Source of the DNA: JANWHF01 sp036276235
GTDB taxonomy: Bacteria; Planctomycetota; Phycisphaerae; Tepidisphaerales; Tepidisphaeraceae
Reading direction: 5' to 3'
Length of the DNA: 25,454 bases
NCBI GenBank assembly: GCA_036276235.1
Contig: DATBDZ010000270.1
Span: 1 to 25,454, forward strand
Position numbers and translations under genes: made by a program. The notes beneath the pieces were generated by a model. That model had not been told where the DNA came from and did not search any database. It saw only the letters and a list, made by a program, of their open reading frames with translations. Within the stretch, counting starts at the first letter, position 1. Each line of letters starts with the position of its first letter. Below, one piece after another: positions 1-8,533 of this stretch.

Positions 1-54
1 GGGTGTACTCGCCCACCACGAGCGGAAGATGGCGGGCGAGTACACCCACCCTAC
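1..54. repeat. GTAG/CTAC-type palindromic element, family 2 (left end cut by window)
   Basis: The sequence holds two hairpins facing each other. GGGTG-TACT-CGCCC (1-14) and GGGCG-AGTA-CACCC (34-47) are also inverted repeats of each other, and the element ends in CTAC (51-54), the complement of GTAG. The same element is complete at 24306-24366, where it starts with GTAG, so the missing left end presumably lies just outside the window. No coding potential is seen in it. Confidence 0.8.
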
Positions 55-121
55 ATCGAATCGCAGCACGCGGAAATCGATCGTCGTTCGAGCTCAAAAC
101 ACCTTCAGGATTGTCGAAGCC

Positions 122-197
122 GTCATGCTGAGGTACTCGCAAGCTCTTGGCCCGTTCGCCCAATCCGGCCAGATGCTTCGGAGTACCTCAGCATGAC
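122..197. repeat. 76-nt inverted repeat, family 1, copy A
   Basis: The element starts GTCATGCTGAGGTACTC and ends GAGTACCTCAGCATGAC, giving complementary outer ends. Its left arm is partly diverged (TCGCAAGCTC where other copies read TCCGAAGCATC). The right arm keeps the consensus ATGCTTCGGAGTACC. Other copies lie at 3967-4042, 8389-8466 and 24246-24433. It sits downstream of the minus-strand PPC gene. Confidence 0.85.
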
Positions 198-242
198 ACT
201 GCTCAACAAGCACGGGTGTGTTCTCCAATTTTGCACACACTC

Positions 243-288
243 GTCACGTTTCACGTCTTCACGTTTCATGCTCTCTCACGTTTCATGA
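243..288. repeat. Tandem CACGTTTCA repeats
   Basis: Three imperfect copies of a TCACGTTTCA unit begin near 244, 259 and 276. The same unit builds the hairpin at 5572-5640. This block lies just past the stop of the minus-strand PPC gene and could form part of its 3' end, but it has no self-complementary stem of its own and no T-tract. Confidence 0.6.
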
Positions 289-293
289 GCCCC

Positions 294-3200
294 TCATCTC
301 GCCGGCGCCAGCGTTATCGGGAACGCCGGGCTGTATTGGACATACGTTTCATCGCCGATCTTGGCCTCGGCTTTAAGCACGGCCATCCGCGTGCCGGTTT
401 CGCTGGCGGGCTCCACGGTGAATCGCAGCGCGCCGGCCTGCGCGTTGCCGGTCATGCGGAGCGGGTCGAGCTTCATGCTCGTGGCCAGGGCTCGCTTGCG
501 GTTGGCGGCGTAGCCTTCGAGCGTGACCTGAACATCACCGGCGAAGTCATTGCGATTGATCAGCAGCGGAATCTCGCCGGCGCGATATTGGACGAACGTG
601 GAAGCTTCAGCGATTTGCGCGGTCAACTCCTGCGCTCTTGTGCGAAGCGGCGCAAGCGAAGGGGCGGCGGCCGACTTGTAATAATTCATTACCTTGGCCT
701 TCTGGGCGGCGTCGCGCTTGTCGGCGGGCATCTTCAGCGATGCCAGCACGTCAGCCGGCAAATTCGCCGCGCTGTCGGGTGTCGGGTTCGATGTCACCCA
801 GATCCGGAAACGGCCGAGCGTGTGATTCGTCGCGGCGGCGTATTTCTGGTCAAGCAAAATCGTCAGCAGCGATCCGCTCTCGGCGGCGATGGGCTGCGTC
901 GGATAGAACGTCGCGACGCTCGGCAAACCGGCCGCGGGCGCGACCGCCCAGCCGGTGTCATCGCGGTCGTCCAGCGCGCCCAGCGGCGAAAATCCCTGCT
1001 GCGAAAAGCTTGCCGATGCGCCGCGGAACTCCACCGCCGACGCCATCGCCGGGGCGGCTTTGCTGCTTGTCGAAACGGCCAGCTTCGTCAGCACGAAGTT
1101 TCCGCCCGCGCTGCGGCCGGGGCCGTTGTCGGGAAAATGCGCATCGGGGAGCGCTTCGATGCGAATGGCGGTGATGTTGGAAATTGGAGCGGTCGCTGCA
1201 AGCGTGTAGCTATCGGTCGCGGGATCGATGCCGCTCACCAGCAGCGAGCCATCGGGCTGTTTTGCGAAGGTTGCGCCGGCGGCTGATTTGAAGTTGGCGA
1301 TATCGAGCGGCAGCCACGCATCGCCGGCGAGCGTGCGCTTTTCCCACGAGCTTCGCTCGGCATCGAGCATTGGTGCGGGAGCGTTGAGCGCCGCTTCGAG
1401 GCGCGCCAGCTCGGCGCTGGCGCTGATTGCCTTCTGCAACGCCGCCAGGCGGCTGGCGATTGCCGACAGCTTCGGATCGATCATCCGGTAATACTCAGCC
1501 AGCTGCGCCTTCTGTTGCGGCGTGCGCCGGGCCCCGGGTGTTGCCGCCAGATCGGCGATGTTTTGCGGGATGCCAACTTTCGCGGCGGCGTCGGGATCGG
1601 TGGTAACCGACAGCCGCAGGCGGCCGATCGCGAATTGCTTGTCGTATTGCTGATCGAGCGCGAAGTGCAGCAGGGAACCCTGCGGATATCCCGACGGCGC
1701 GCGGGTGAAAAAGTACGCCGCGTTGAACCGGCCGGCGTAGGGGGAAATTGCCCAGCCCTTGTCGGTCTTGGGCTTGAGCGTCTCGGAGATCGGGAAGCCT
1801 TCCTGCTCGAGCAGCGCCTTGGGGCTTCGCAGCGCCAGCGGCAGAAATTTATCCGGCTCACTGGCCGATGCGATCGTGGCAGAGAACTTCGACAGCACGA
1901 AATTGCCATCGCCCGGATGCCGCCCCGGCCCTTTGTTGGGAAGCGAGTCGTCGGGCAGCACTTCGAACCGGATTGCGGTGATGCTGGTGAGATTGGTCCT
2001 GGCGACGATCGAGTAGGTTTCCTTCGCGGGCAACTCGCCGCCGATGAGAAACGATCCATCCGCCAGCCGCGTGATCTGCGTCGCGCCGGCGGCGGTCATT
2101 CCCGCATCATCCAGCGATGTCCAAACCAGCGACGTGCTGATCTTCCTTTCCCACTCCGCCTGCGCCATTTCGAGTTCCGGCGTCGGCTGATTGAGCTTCT
2201 TTGCCAGCGCATCGGCCTCTGCGCTCAATCGCTGCACGCGCGGCGGCGTGAGCCCTTGCAGCGATTCGATCGTAAACGGCGCCGCCTCCATCACCGTGAG
2301 ATACGCCTGCTCCACCGGGCGATTTCCCATGAGCGGCTCGGCGAGTTTCGTGACGATCTGATTGTCGATCGTCGCCGTCGCGCGGACGCGAATCGGAAAT
2401 GTTCCCAGCACCGCTTCAGCATCCGCGCTGATCGTAAAGACATCGCTGCTGTTGGCCGCGAGGACGATCGGGGGCACCGTCAATCCCGGCGGCAGGTCTT
2501 CCAGCGAGATCGTCACATCACCTTTGAACCCGCCGAGGCGTTGGACATCGCAGAAGACGGCGGTCGTTCCGCCGCGGCTTACGCGGATCGCATCGGGCAA
2601 AAATCGCACGGCAAAATCCTGGCCCGACCCCGAGCCGCCGGGGCGGATGCGCAGGCGGTAGATGAAATCCGGCCCGCCGTGATAGGTGAGATCGCGCAGG
2701 CTCGCCAGATAATCGCCCGGCTGCAGATCGCGCGTGATCCGCGCGTCGCGGCCGGGGGCATCATCACTGTTAATGATGGAATCGCCCTTGATGTTGCGCA
2801 ATGTCAGCAGGCAATCGATCGGCGAACCAATTCGGCGGCCAACGGTTTCGATCGTCAGAAGCTGCCGCTGATCGACATGGAAGCGGAAGAAATCTTCCTC
2901 CCCCGCTTGCTCGATCCGCCCGCTGATATCGACCGGGCAAGGAACCGTTTCTGCCTGATTGGCCGAATGGTTGTGGCCCTGCTTCACATAAGCCGGTAGA
3001 TCGCTGATCTCGAACGGCGCGTTGTTGGTCAGCCCGTTCTCGGTGCGGCCGCGCACATCGACTGGCCCCAGGGCCGCGTAGTTCAGATCGAGCGAAAGAT
3101 GATCAAGCCCGCGCAGATTGACGCCGATCGGCTCGACCTTCGACATGCGGCCCGGCTGCCCGCTCATCGGCATCAGCGCCTGCACATAGGGAATCGGCCC

Positions 3201-3932
3201 GGCATCAATGCGATACGCGTAGTCAGCGCCGCCGCGAAATTCCAGGTCGCGGATTTCCATCTCATACGTGCCGTCGCTGGGCGGCGTGAAGATCAGCGTC
3301 GGATCGCCGCCGTGCATTTCGACACTGGGCGAAAGCTCGCGGCCACTGGCGTCATGAATCGTCACGATCGGATCGAGCCGCGAGCCGGATCGGGCGGCAT
3401 GCACATCGAACACCACCGCCTCATCCTGATGAGCCGCGAAGCGAAAGCAATCGAGATCGCCGGGCGCATCCATGCGGCCGGTCAGCACCGAAGGAAGCTG
3501 CACGCGCTGCGCGATATCGGGGGCGTTATTCGGCTCGGCTTCGGCGGTATGCGGATACTGGCTGATCGTGACGCGCAGCGGCGCGGAAACGCCGGTCGGG
3601 CTGACGAGGCGAAGCTCCCGCTCGCCGAGCGCGGCGTCGCTTGCAGCGGTGAAACTGACGCGCAGGTCGGTGGGTGAACCCATCTCGCTGGATTGAGTTG
3701 TCGGTTGGGTCGCCGGGGCGGATCGGAGAATGCTGGCTTCTAGTCCCCGGGGATTCACGATGACCGATGACGAAACCTTCGAGAGGTGTTGGCCGCGAAG
3801 GGTAAGCTCGATGTTTTGCCCGCGCTGAAGGACGAGCGGCGGGTTGTCGCCGAGGGTGGGTACGGATTGGGCGCGGCTCGTCGCACCCGTCACAAGCAGT
3901 ACAAGAATTGCTGCCAGTGGCACGCGAAACAT
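294..3932 (-). CDS. Exported PPC-domain protein with duplicated GPGR modules
   Basis: This very long protein (1212 residues from the ATG at 3932) has an N-terminal signal peptide (MFRVPLAAILVLLVTG, then ATSRAQ). I chose this start over the ATG at 3971 because that codon lies inside an inverted repeat and would put 13 unlikely residues before the signal. Two pre-peptidase C-terminal (PPC) domains follow, around residues 125-245 (AEPNNAPDIAQ, DLDCFRF) and 320-430 (EEDFFRF, GDYLASLRD). An Ig-like stretch comes next. Then a module of about 190 residues occurs twice, near 590-780 and 860-1050. Each copy has an ITAIR motif, GPGR, NFVL, a GWA motif and a helical linker (RTPQQKAQLAEYY / KRDAAQKAKVMNYY). 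In planctomycetes such modules are often attached to DUF1549/DUF1553 proteins. Here they are carried by the last gene of that cluster. The protein is probably extracytoplasmic and binds or displays carbohydrate or protein partners; its exact role is unknown. Confidence 0.88.
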   Translation of the reverse strand: MFRVPLAAILVLLVTGATSRAQSVPTLGDNPPLVLQRGQNIELTLRGQHLSKVSSSVIVNPRGLEASILRSAPATQPTTQSSEMGSPTDLRVSFTAASDAALGERELRLVSPTGVSAPLRVTISQYPHTAEAEPNNAPDIAQRVQLPSVLTGRMDAPGDLDCFRFAAHQDEAVVFDVHAARSGSRLDPIVTIHDASGRELSPSVEMHGGDPTLIFTPPSDGTYEMEIRDLEFRGGADYAYRIDAGPIPYVQALMPMSGQPGRMSKVEPIGVNLRGLDHLSLDLNYAALGPVDVRGRTENGLTNNAPFEISDLPAYVKQGHNHSANQAETVPCPVDISGRIEQAGEEDFFRFHVDQRQLLTIETVGRRIGSPIDCLLTLRNIKGDSIINSDDAPGRDARITRDLQPGDYLASLRDLTYHGGPDFIYRLRIRPGGSGSGQDFAVRFLPDAIRVSRGGTTAVFCDVQRLGGFKGDVTISLEDLPPGLTVPPIVLAANSSDVFTISADAEAVLGTFPIRVRATATIDNQIVTKLAEPLMGNRPVEQAYLTVMEAAPFTIESLQGLTPPRVQRLSAEADALAKKLNQPTPELEMAQAEWERKISTSLVWTSLDDAGMTAAGATQITRLADGSFLIGGELPAKETYSIVARTNLTSITAIRFEVLPDDSLPNKGPGRHPGDGNFVLSKFSATIASASEPDKFLPLALRSPKALLEQEGFPISETLKPKTDKGWAISPYAGRFNAAYFFTRAPSGYPQGSLLHFALDQQYDKQFAIGRLRLSVTTDPDAAAKVGIPQNIADLAATPGARRTPQQKAQLAEYYRMIDPKLSAIASRLAALQKAISASAELARLEAALNAPAPMLDAERSSWEKRTLAGDAWLPLDIANFKSAAGATFAKQPDGSLLVSGIDPATDSYTLAATAPISNITAIRIEALPDAHFPDNGPGRSAGGNFVLTKLAVSTSSKAAPAMASAVEFRGASASFSQQGFSPLGALDDRDDTGWAVAPAAGLPSVATFYPTQPIAAESGSLLTILLDQKYAAATNHTLGRFRIWVTSNPTPDSAANLPADVLASLKMPADKRDAAQKAKVMNYYKSAAAPSLAPLRTRAQELTAQIAEASTFVQYRAGEIPLLINRNDFAGDVQVTLEGYAANRKRALATSMKLDPLRMTGNAQAGALRFTVEPASETGTRMAVLKAEAKIGDETYVQYSPAFPITLAPAR

Positions 3933-3966
3933 TCGAGCGCATTGCAGTATCTGCGATCCGAACGAT

Positions 3967-4042
3967 GTCATGCTGAGGTACTCCGAAGCATCTGGCTGGA
4001 TTGCGCGAATGGGCCAAATGCTTCGGAGTACCTCAGCATGAC
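3967..4042. repeat. 76-nt inverted repeat, family 1, copy B
   Basis: The arms 3967-3996 and 4013-4042 are complementary over 30 nt with one mismatch. Each arm can also fold alone as ATGCT-GA-GG-TACT-CC-GA-AGCAT, in which the two GA steps face each other as tandem G.A mismatches. It lies in the spacer between the DUF1501 gene (stop at 4091) and the PPC gene, inside the presumed operon. Confidence 0.9.
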
Positions 4043-4090
4043 GGCTGTCGGCAATCTTGTATGGTCATTCGATCGTTGCCCGTGCGTGCA

Positions 4091-5536
4091 TCACTTAAAC
4101 AACCCCAACACCGGCTTTGCCTGCACGAGCTCGCGCGGCTGGCCGAGGTGGTTGTTGACCATCGTCGCCGGATCGACGCCCATCGCGTGGTAAACCGTCG
4201 CCAGCAGTTCCGTTGGATGCACGGGATTTTCGGCGGGGCTGGAGCCGGTTTTATCGCTTTTGCCGTATACCGCGCCGCGGGCGATCGGGCCACCGGCCAT
4301 CAGGCCGGTGTAGCAATAGGGCCAGTGGTCGCGTCCCTTGGCGCTGTTGGTGTTGCCACTGGTTGAGACGCCCATCTTGGGGCTGCGGCCGAATTCGCCG
4401 ATCACCAATACAATTGTGTCGCGTAGCATGCCGCGCGCGTCCAGGTCGGCAATGAGCGTCGGGACGCCCGAATCAAGCTTGGGGCAATGCAGATTTTTGA
4501 GCGGCTCAAAATTGGAGGCGTGCGTATCAAACGCATCGATCGTCGGATTGCCGTTGGCAACCGCCGGCCAGTTCACCTGCACCACGCGCGAGCCGGCTTC
4601 GATCAGGCGCCGCGCCATGAGCAGCGATTGGCCAAACGTATGGCGGCCATAGCGATCGCGAATCTCCGCCGGCTCTTCGTTCAGATCAAACGCCTTGCGG
4701 GCGCGGCCGGACAAGATCAGCTCCAGCGCCTTCTTGTCATAGGTATCCAGCGCATATTCCGAAACGGCTTTTTCGATTTCCGGCATCGCCGCGTCGACCT
4801 TTTGCAGCATCGTCGCGCGGCGTTCCATGCGGCTCTGATTGACCTCCTGCCGCAAGGAAAGATCGACCGTGCTCACGTTCTGATTTGGGTCCTGAAACAT
4901 GTAATACGGATCGTAAGCCGCGCCCAAAAACCCGGCACTTCCACCCTTGCCGATCACACCCGATTCCTGCAACGGCCGCGGCAGCATCACGAAAGGCAGC
5001 ATCGGATCTTTCGGCGGCATGATCCGCGCGAGCTGGCTGCCGATGTGCGGATAATCCGATCGATTGGGCGGCTCAAGCTGCCCCGACGGCGAAACCTTAT
5101 CCGGCGTGTAGCCGGTCATCATCTGGTAGATCGCGGCAGTGTGATTGAAGAGACCGGCTGGCGTATAGCTGACCGATCGGATGAGCGTCGTCTTATCGAG
5201 CACCTTCGCCAGATTCGGCATCACTTCGCTGACCTGAACGCCGGTGATGGCGGTTTTGATCGGCGCAAAATCGCCTCGAATGTTATCCGGCGCATCGGGC
5301 TTGGGGTCCCAGATATCCAGATGCGAAGGTCCGCCTTGCAGGAAGACGAAGATGAAATTCTTGGCGGCGCCAAATCCGTTTTGCTTTTTTGTTGCGCCGG
5401 ATTCCTGCCCGCGTGCCTCGGCGGCGAGCAGACTCGCCAGGCTCACGCCCAGCAGCCCCGCCCCGCCCACGCGAAGCATCTCGCGCCGGCTCATTCCATC
5501 GCACGTCGCGCCGGGTTTTCCGGGGATTGAAAGCAT
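4091..5536 (-). CDS. DUF1501 family protein, Tat-exported
   Basis: The 481-residue product has a twin-arginine signal near its N-terminus (SRREMLRVGGAGLLG, residues 16-30) followed by a hydrophobic segment ending at AEARGQ. DUF1501 proteins belong to the alkaline phosphatase/sulfatase-like fold. Family hallmarks are visible: GGPSHLDIWDPKPDAPD, RYGRHTFGQS, VIGEFGRSPKMG (about residue 380) and GRDHWPYC. The start at 5536 has GGAG six bases upstream. It is the middle gene of a minus-strand set. A DUF1549/DUF1553 gene lies 107 bp upstream and the PPC gene lies downstream, which is the usual planctomycete pairing. The substrate is not known; these pairs are commonly proposed to act on sulfated or complex polysaccharides in the periplasm, which is an inference here. 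Confidence 0.93.
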   Translation of the reverse strand: MLSIPGKPGATCDGMSRREMLRVGGAGLLGVSLASLLAAEARGQESGATKKQNGFGAAKNFIFVFLQGGPSHLDIWDPKPDAPDNIRGDFAPIKTAITGVQVSEVMPNLAKVLDKTTLIRSVSYTPAGLFNHTAAIYQMMTGYTPDKVSPSGQLEPPNRSDYPHIGSQLARIMPPKDPMLPFVMLPRPLQESGVIGKGGSAGFLGAAYDPYYMFQDPNQNVSTVDLSLRQEVNQSRMERRATMLQKVDAAMPEIEKAVSEYALDTYDKKALELILSGRARKAFDLNEEPAEIRDRYGRHTFGQSLLMARRLIEAGSRVVQVNWPAVANGNPTIDAFDTHASNFEPLKNLHCPKLDSGVPTLIADLDARGMLRDTIVLVIGEFGRSPKMGVSTSGNTNSAKGRDHWPYCYTGLMAGGPIARGAVYGKSDKTGSSPAENPVHPTELLATVYHAMGVDPATMVNNHLGQPRELVQAKPVLGLFK

Positions 5537-5571
5537 GTTGGTCTCCAGTCGGTCGCGGCCACCATTGGCTC

Positions 5572-5640
5572 TGAAACGTGAAGACGGGAAACGTGACGGA
5601 AGTTAAACCGGCCCGTCACGTTTCACGCTTTCACGTTTCA
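5572..5640. repeat. Intercistronic hairpin built from CACGTTTCA repeats
   Basis: Two 28-nt arms (5572-5599 and 5613-5640) are complementary at 25 positions, with a 13-nt loop. Each arm contains two TGAAACGTGA-type units, related to the block at 243-288. The hairpin begins just past the stop of the DUF1549/DUF1553 gene (5644) and precedes the DUF1501 start. It could slow transcription or protect the upstream mRNA. No T-tract follows. Confidence 0.8.
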
Positions 5641-5643
5641 GGC

Positions 5644-8127
5644 TCACCGATTAAACAAAAACGCCGGGCTATTCAGCAGCGCCCAGGCCAGATCCTGCGC
5701 TACTTCGATGCGCTTGGCGCCCTGGCCGAGGTTTATTGCGGCCTGCTCGGCTTCGGTTGGGGGGCGGTTGAGGATCATCAGATATATCCGCCGTACGACT
5801 TTATGATTGTCCGGCTCCAAAGCCGCCAGCTTCACGATCGCGCTGTCGGGTGAATCGACGGCGTTGTTAATCACCGGGCCGTTCACCAAGTTCAGCGCAT
5901 GCGCAAGGCTCACATTGCTTGTCCGCTCGCATTCGCAGGCGCTCTCGCGCTTGGGGCGGCCGAAGAGCTTGAGGAAATCATCCTCCACCAAACCATCGGC
6001 CATGTAGACGCTGCGCATCCCCGCCGGCAGGCCCTGGATCGTGTCCTTGGTTCCGGTGGCGATCGCAACGGCGTCGCGCAGTTGCTCGGCGCTGAGCCGT
6101 CGCGGGATGGCGTGGGAGAAGTTGATCTTGTCGTCCTCGTTCCAGCGATTAGGGATCACCGATAACTGATACGTGCGCGAGCCGACGATTGTCTGAATCA
6201 GCTGGCGGGCATCGAAATCATGCGCGATGAAATCGGCAGTGAGTGCATCGAGCAATTCCGGATTCACCGGCGGATTGGACGCGCGAATATCATCGACCGG
6301 CTCAATAATCCCGCGGCCAAAGAAATAGCTCCAGACGCGATTGACGTATGACCGCGCGAAGAGCGGATTCTCCTTGCTGGTGAGCCACGTCGCGAAGGCG
6401 TCTTCGCGCACCGCCGCATGCTGCACATCCGGCTCGGTGCCGAAGGGGACGGTCGGCTGCATGACCGCGCCGGTACGCGGGTGCATCACCTCGCCGCCGT
6501 TGTAGCTCGCGTAGACGATCTCCTCGCCGGGCATCGCGCCGGGCTTGAAAGCGATGCGCGAGAAGAACGCGCCGAACTGGTAATACTGATCCTGCGTCCA
6601 TCGCTCAAACGGATGATCGTGGCATTTATTGCAATTGAAGCGAACACCCAGAAATGTCTGGCTGACGTCCTCGGTAATCTTTCCCGTATCCCGCAGGGCG
6701 CGGTAATAATTCACCGCCGGCGTGGTGTAGCTGTCACCCTGCGCGGTGATCAGCTCATGGACGAATTGATCGTAAGGCTTGTTGCGGGCGATGGATTGGC
6801 GAATCCATTCGCGGAAAACCCAGACGCCCTTCTCGCCCAGCGCCTTGGAATTGCATTGCAGCAGATCGGCCCAGCGATTCGACCAAAACGCGACATAATC
6901 GCGGCTATTTAGCAACTGCTCGACCAGCTTATGCCGCTTTTCCTGGCTGGGCGTGGGATCATCGATAAACGCCTGTGCCGCGTCGGCACTGGGGATGATG
7001 CCGGTCAGATCAAGATAAACGCGGCGGATGAATTCATCATCGGTGCATTCCTCGGATGGAAGTATCTTTGCCTTCTCGAGCTTGGCGTTGATGTATTTGT
7101 CGATGAGATTGTACTCGGGCATCGGCGAAAAAACGTAGCCGCGCCGATCGCCCATCACCGACACATTCATCACGCCATAGTTTCCCTCATAGCGGACAAG
7201 AATCGCCGCCTCGCCGCGGCGAAGCGCGGTGATCTGATTGCCGGCGATCTTCGCCACTTCCGTGCTGTTGCTGGTGAGAATCGCGTCGCGCGTCACATCG
7301 CGCGTGGTGCCATCCGGATAATGCGCGATGACGATCATCGTCTGCGTTCGGCCAGGAAGATCGATCGCCGCCTCGGCGGGGAGAACTTCCAGATGATTGG
7401 GCCGCGCGGTCGCGGGTTGCGGATCGAAATTCGCGCCTTCCTCGATCCAGCGATAAATTAATTGATATTGCCGCGAGTCGTTGTGGAACAGCGTGCGGCC
7501 TTCATGCGCGACCGCGCCGGTCGGCTTGAGCAGCATCAGGCTCTGATCGGGCTGCACACGATTGATGCGGCGGCCTTGCAGGTCCTGGGCGAGAGCCGCG
7601 TAATCGAATTCCGGATCGTAGCCGCGCAGGGAAAGTTTGAAGCCGTTCTTGCCTTTAGCCGCGCCGTGGCAGGTGCCGGCGTTGCATCCGACCGCCGCCA
7701 GCACCGGCTCGATATCGCGGACGAACCGCACCGGCGCGAGCGCCGCATTGCTGACGCTGACGGAGAGCGTCGTCTCCTTGCCGACCGCGCTGACGACGAC
7801 GGTTCCATCCCCCGCCGCCGTTGCATGAACGTAATGATCGGTGCCGACTTGCAGCATCGGCGACTGCGCCGAAAACGTCGCCAGATCGGTCACATCAAAT
7901 CGGCGGCCATCCTCGGCGACTGCCCAGACGAGCACTTGCCGCGCGTCGCGGTCATCGGTGAGCGTGAGGGATTTGGGCTGCAATTCCAGCGACACAATCG
8001 CCGGCAGCGGCGGCTTCTCAGGCCCCTTGTCCGCATCGGATTTCACCCGCGCCGCCCAAGCCGGCGACGCCGCCAAGAACAAGCCAATTGCTGTCAATAA
8101 TCCTGGCGTGAGCCGGCTTTTATGCAT
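5644..8127 (-). CDS. DUF1549/DUF1553 protein with cytochrome-like and Ig-like domains
   Basis: This 827-residue exported protein has a signal peptide at residues 1-25 (LLTAIGLFLAASPAWAA). A BIG2-type Ig domain follows (about 45-130), then a cytochrome-c-like segment with GCNAGTCHGAAKGKNGF (C-x4-CH, about residue 150). A second BIG2 domain comes next (about 245-325, EVAKIAGNQITALRRGEA). DUF1549 (about 340-545) contains RRVYLDLTG and a second heme-type motif CNKCHDHPFERW (CxxCH). DUF1553 (about 570-820) contains RSYVNRVWSYFFGRGI, RRLSAEQLRD and the terminal LLNSPAFLFNR. It is the first gene of the minus-strand set 8127-294. The two CxxCH-type sites suggest covalent heme, so an electron-transfer role is likely, with partner and substrate unknown. 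No strong ribosome binding site is seen before the ATG. Confidence 0.93.
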   Translation of the reverse strand: MHKSRLTPGLLTAIGLFLAASPAWAARVKSDADKGPEKPPLPAIVSLELQPKSLTLTDDRDARQVLVWAVAEDGRRFDVTDLATFSAQSPMLQVGTDHYVHATAAGDGTVVVSAVGKETTLSVSVSNAALAPVRFVRDIEPVLAAVGCNAGTCHGAAKGKNGFKLSLRGYDPEFDYAALAQDLQGRRINRVQPDQSLMLLKPTGAVAHEGRTLFHNDSRQYQLIYRWIEEGANFDPQPATARPNHLEVLPAEAAIDLPGRTQTMIVIAHYPDGTTRDVTRDAILTSNSTEVAKIAGNQITALRRGEAAILVRYEGNYGVMNVSVMGDRRGYVFSPMPEYNLIDKYINAKLEKAKILPSEECTDDEFIRRVYLDLTGIIPSADAAQAFIDDPTPSQEKRHKLVEQLLNSRDYVAFWSNRWADLLQCNSKALGEKGVWVFREWIRQSIARNKPYDQFVHELITAQGDSYTTPAVNYYRALRDTGKITEDVSQTFLGVRFNCNKCHDHPFERWTQDQYYQFGAFFSRIAFKPGAMPGEEIVYASYNGGEVMHPRTGAVMQPTVPFGTEPDVQHAAVREDAFATWLTSKENPLFARSYVNRVWSYFFGRGIIEPVDDIRASNPPVNPELLDALTADFIAHDFDARQLIQTIVGSRTYQLSVIPNRWNEDDKINFSHAIPRRLSAEQLRDAVAIATGTKDTIQGLPAGMRSVYMADGLVEDDFLKLFGRPKRESACECERTSNVSLAHALNLVNGPVINNAVDSPDSAIVKLAALEPDNHKVVRRIYLMILNRPPTEAEQAAINLGQGAKRIEVAQDLAWALLNSPAFLFNR

Positions 8128-8216
8128 GTTCGATCATCCAAATCAACTCGCGGGCCAACAAAGACTTGCGCTATTCGGCCGCCCGCGCTTCTCCGGGGTT
8201 TCATCCGCTAACCCTG

Positions 8217-8245
8217 TAGTATTACGCACGGCGTCAAAGGGTCAA
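8217..8245 (-). promoter_or_regulatory. Possible promoter of the DUF1549/DUF1501/PPC operon
   Basis: On the minus strand TTGACC (8240-8245) is followed after 17 nt by ATACTA (8217-8222). TAATAC overlaps at a 15-nt spacing. It lies 90 bp upstream of the ATG at 8127. The -35 box is a good match and the -10 box is moderate. Assignment rests on sequence similarity to sigma-70 boxes only. Confidence 0.35.
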
Positions 8246-8304
8246 TCGCCGGCTAAATTTAAGTACGTCCACTATCCGTGCGCGTTGTCAAGAATTGATT
8301 TCAT

Positions 8305-8344
8305 GTAGCATGGGTTTTCAACCCATGGCCGCGGTACTCCGCGG
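8305..8344 (+). repeat. GTAG-headed double hairpin
   Basis: GTAG (8305-8308) is followed directly by the hairpin CATGGGTT-TTC-AACCCATG (8309-8327). One base later comes a second hairpin, CCGCGG-TACT-CCGCGG (8329-8344). A GTAG tetranucleotide at the foot of a hairpin is the signature of REP elements mobilised by REP-associated tyrosine transposases. Confidence 0.85.
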
Positions 8345-8388
8345 CTCGAATCCAAACGCCTTTATCCAATCATATTAGCCGAAGGAGC

Positions 8389-8466
8389 CGTCATGCAGAG
8401 GTACTCCGAAGCATCTGGCCGGATTGCGCAAGCGGGCCAGATGCTTCGGAGTACCTCTGCATGACG
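8389..8466. repeat. Family 1 copy C: perfect 32-nt inverted repeat
   Basis: The arms 8389-8420 and 8435-8466 are perfectly complementary over 32 nt, with a 14-nt loop. Compared with copies A, B and D, both arms carry the same change (GCAGAGG instead of GCTGAGG, and CCTCTGC instead of CCTCAGC). Arm-to-arm pairing is therefore kept although the sequence changed. Confidence 0.93.
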
Positions 8467-8533
8467 ACCTTTGGAGGTGCCACGCTTGACTCCAGTTGTC
8501 GAAAAAACTGATCGCTTCGCTCCTTGCTGAATT

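Noticed and set aside
1515..2999. Plus-strand open frame of 494 codons inside the PPC gene
   Set aside because: Arg-rich composition without domains, fully inside a gene with clear domains on the other strand. Similar frames at 147-1286 and 4487-5530 were rejected for the same reason.
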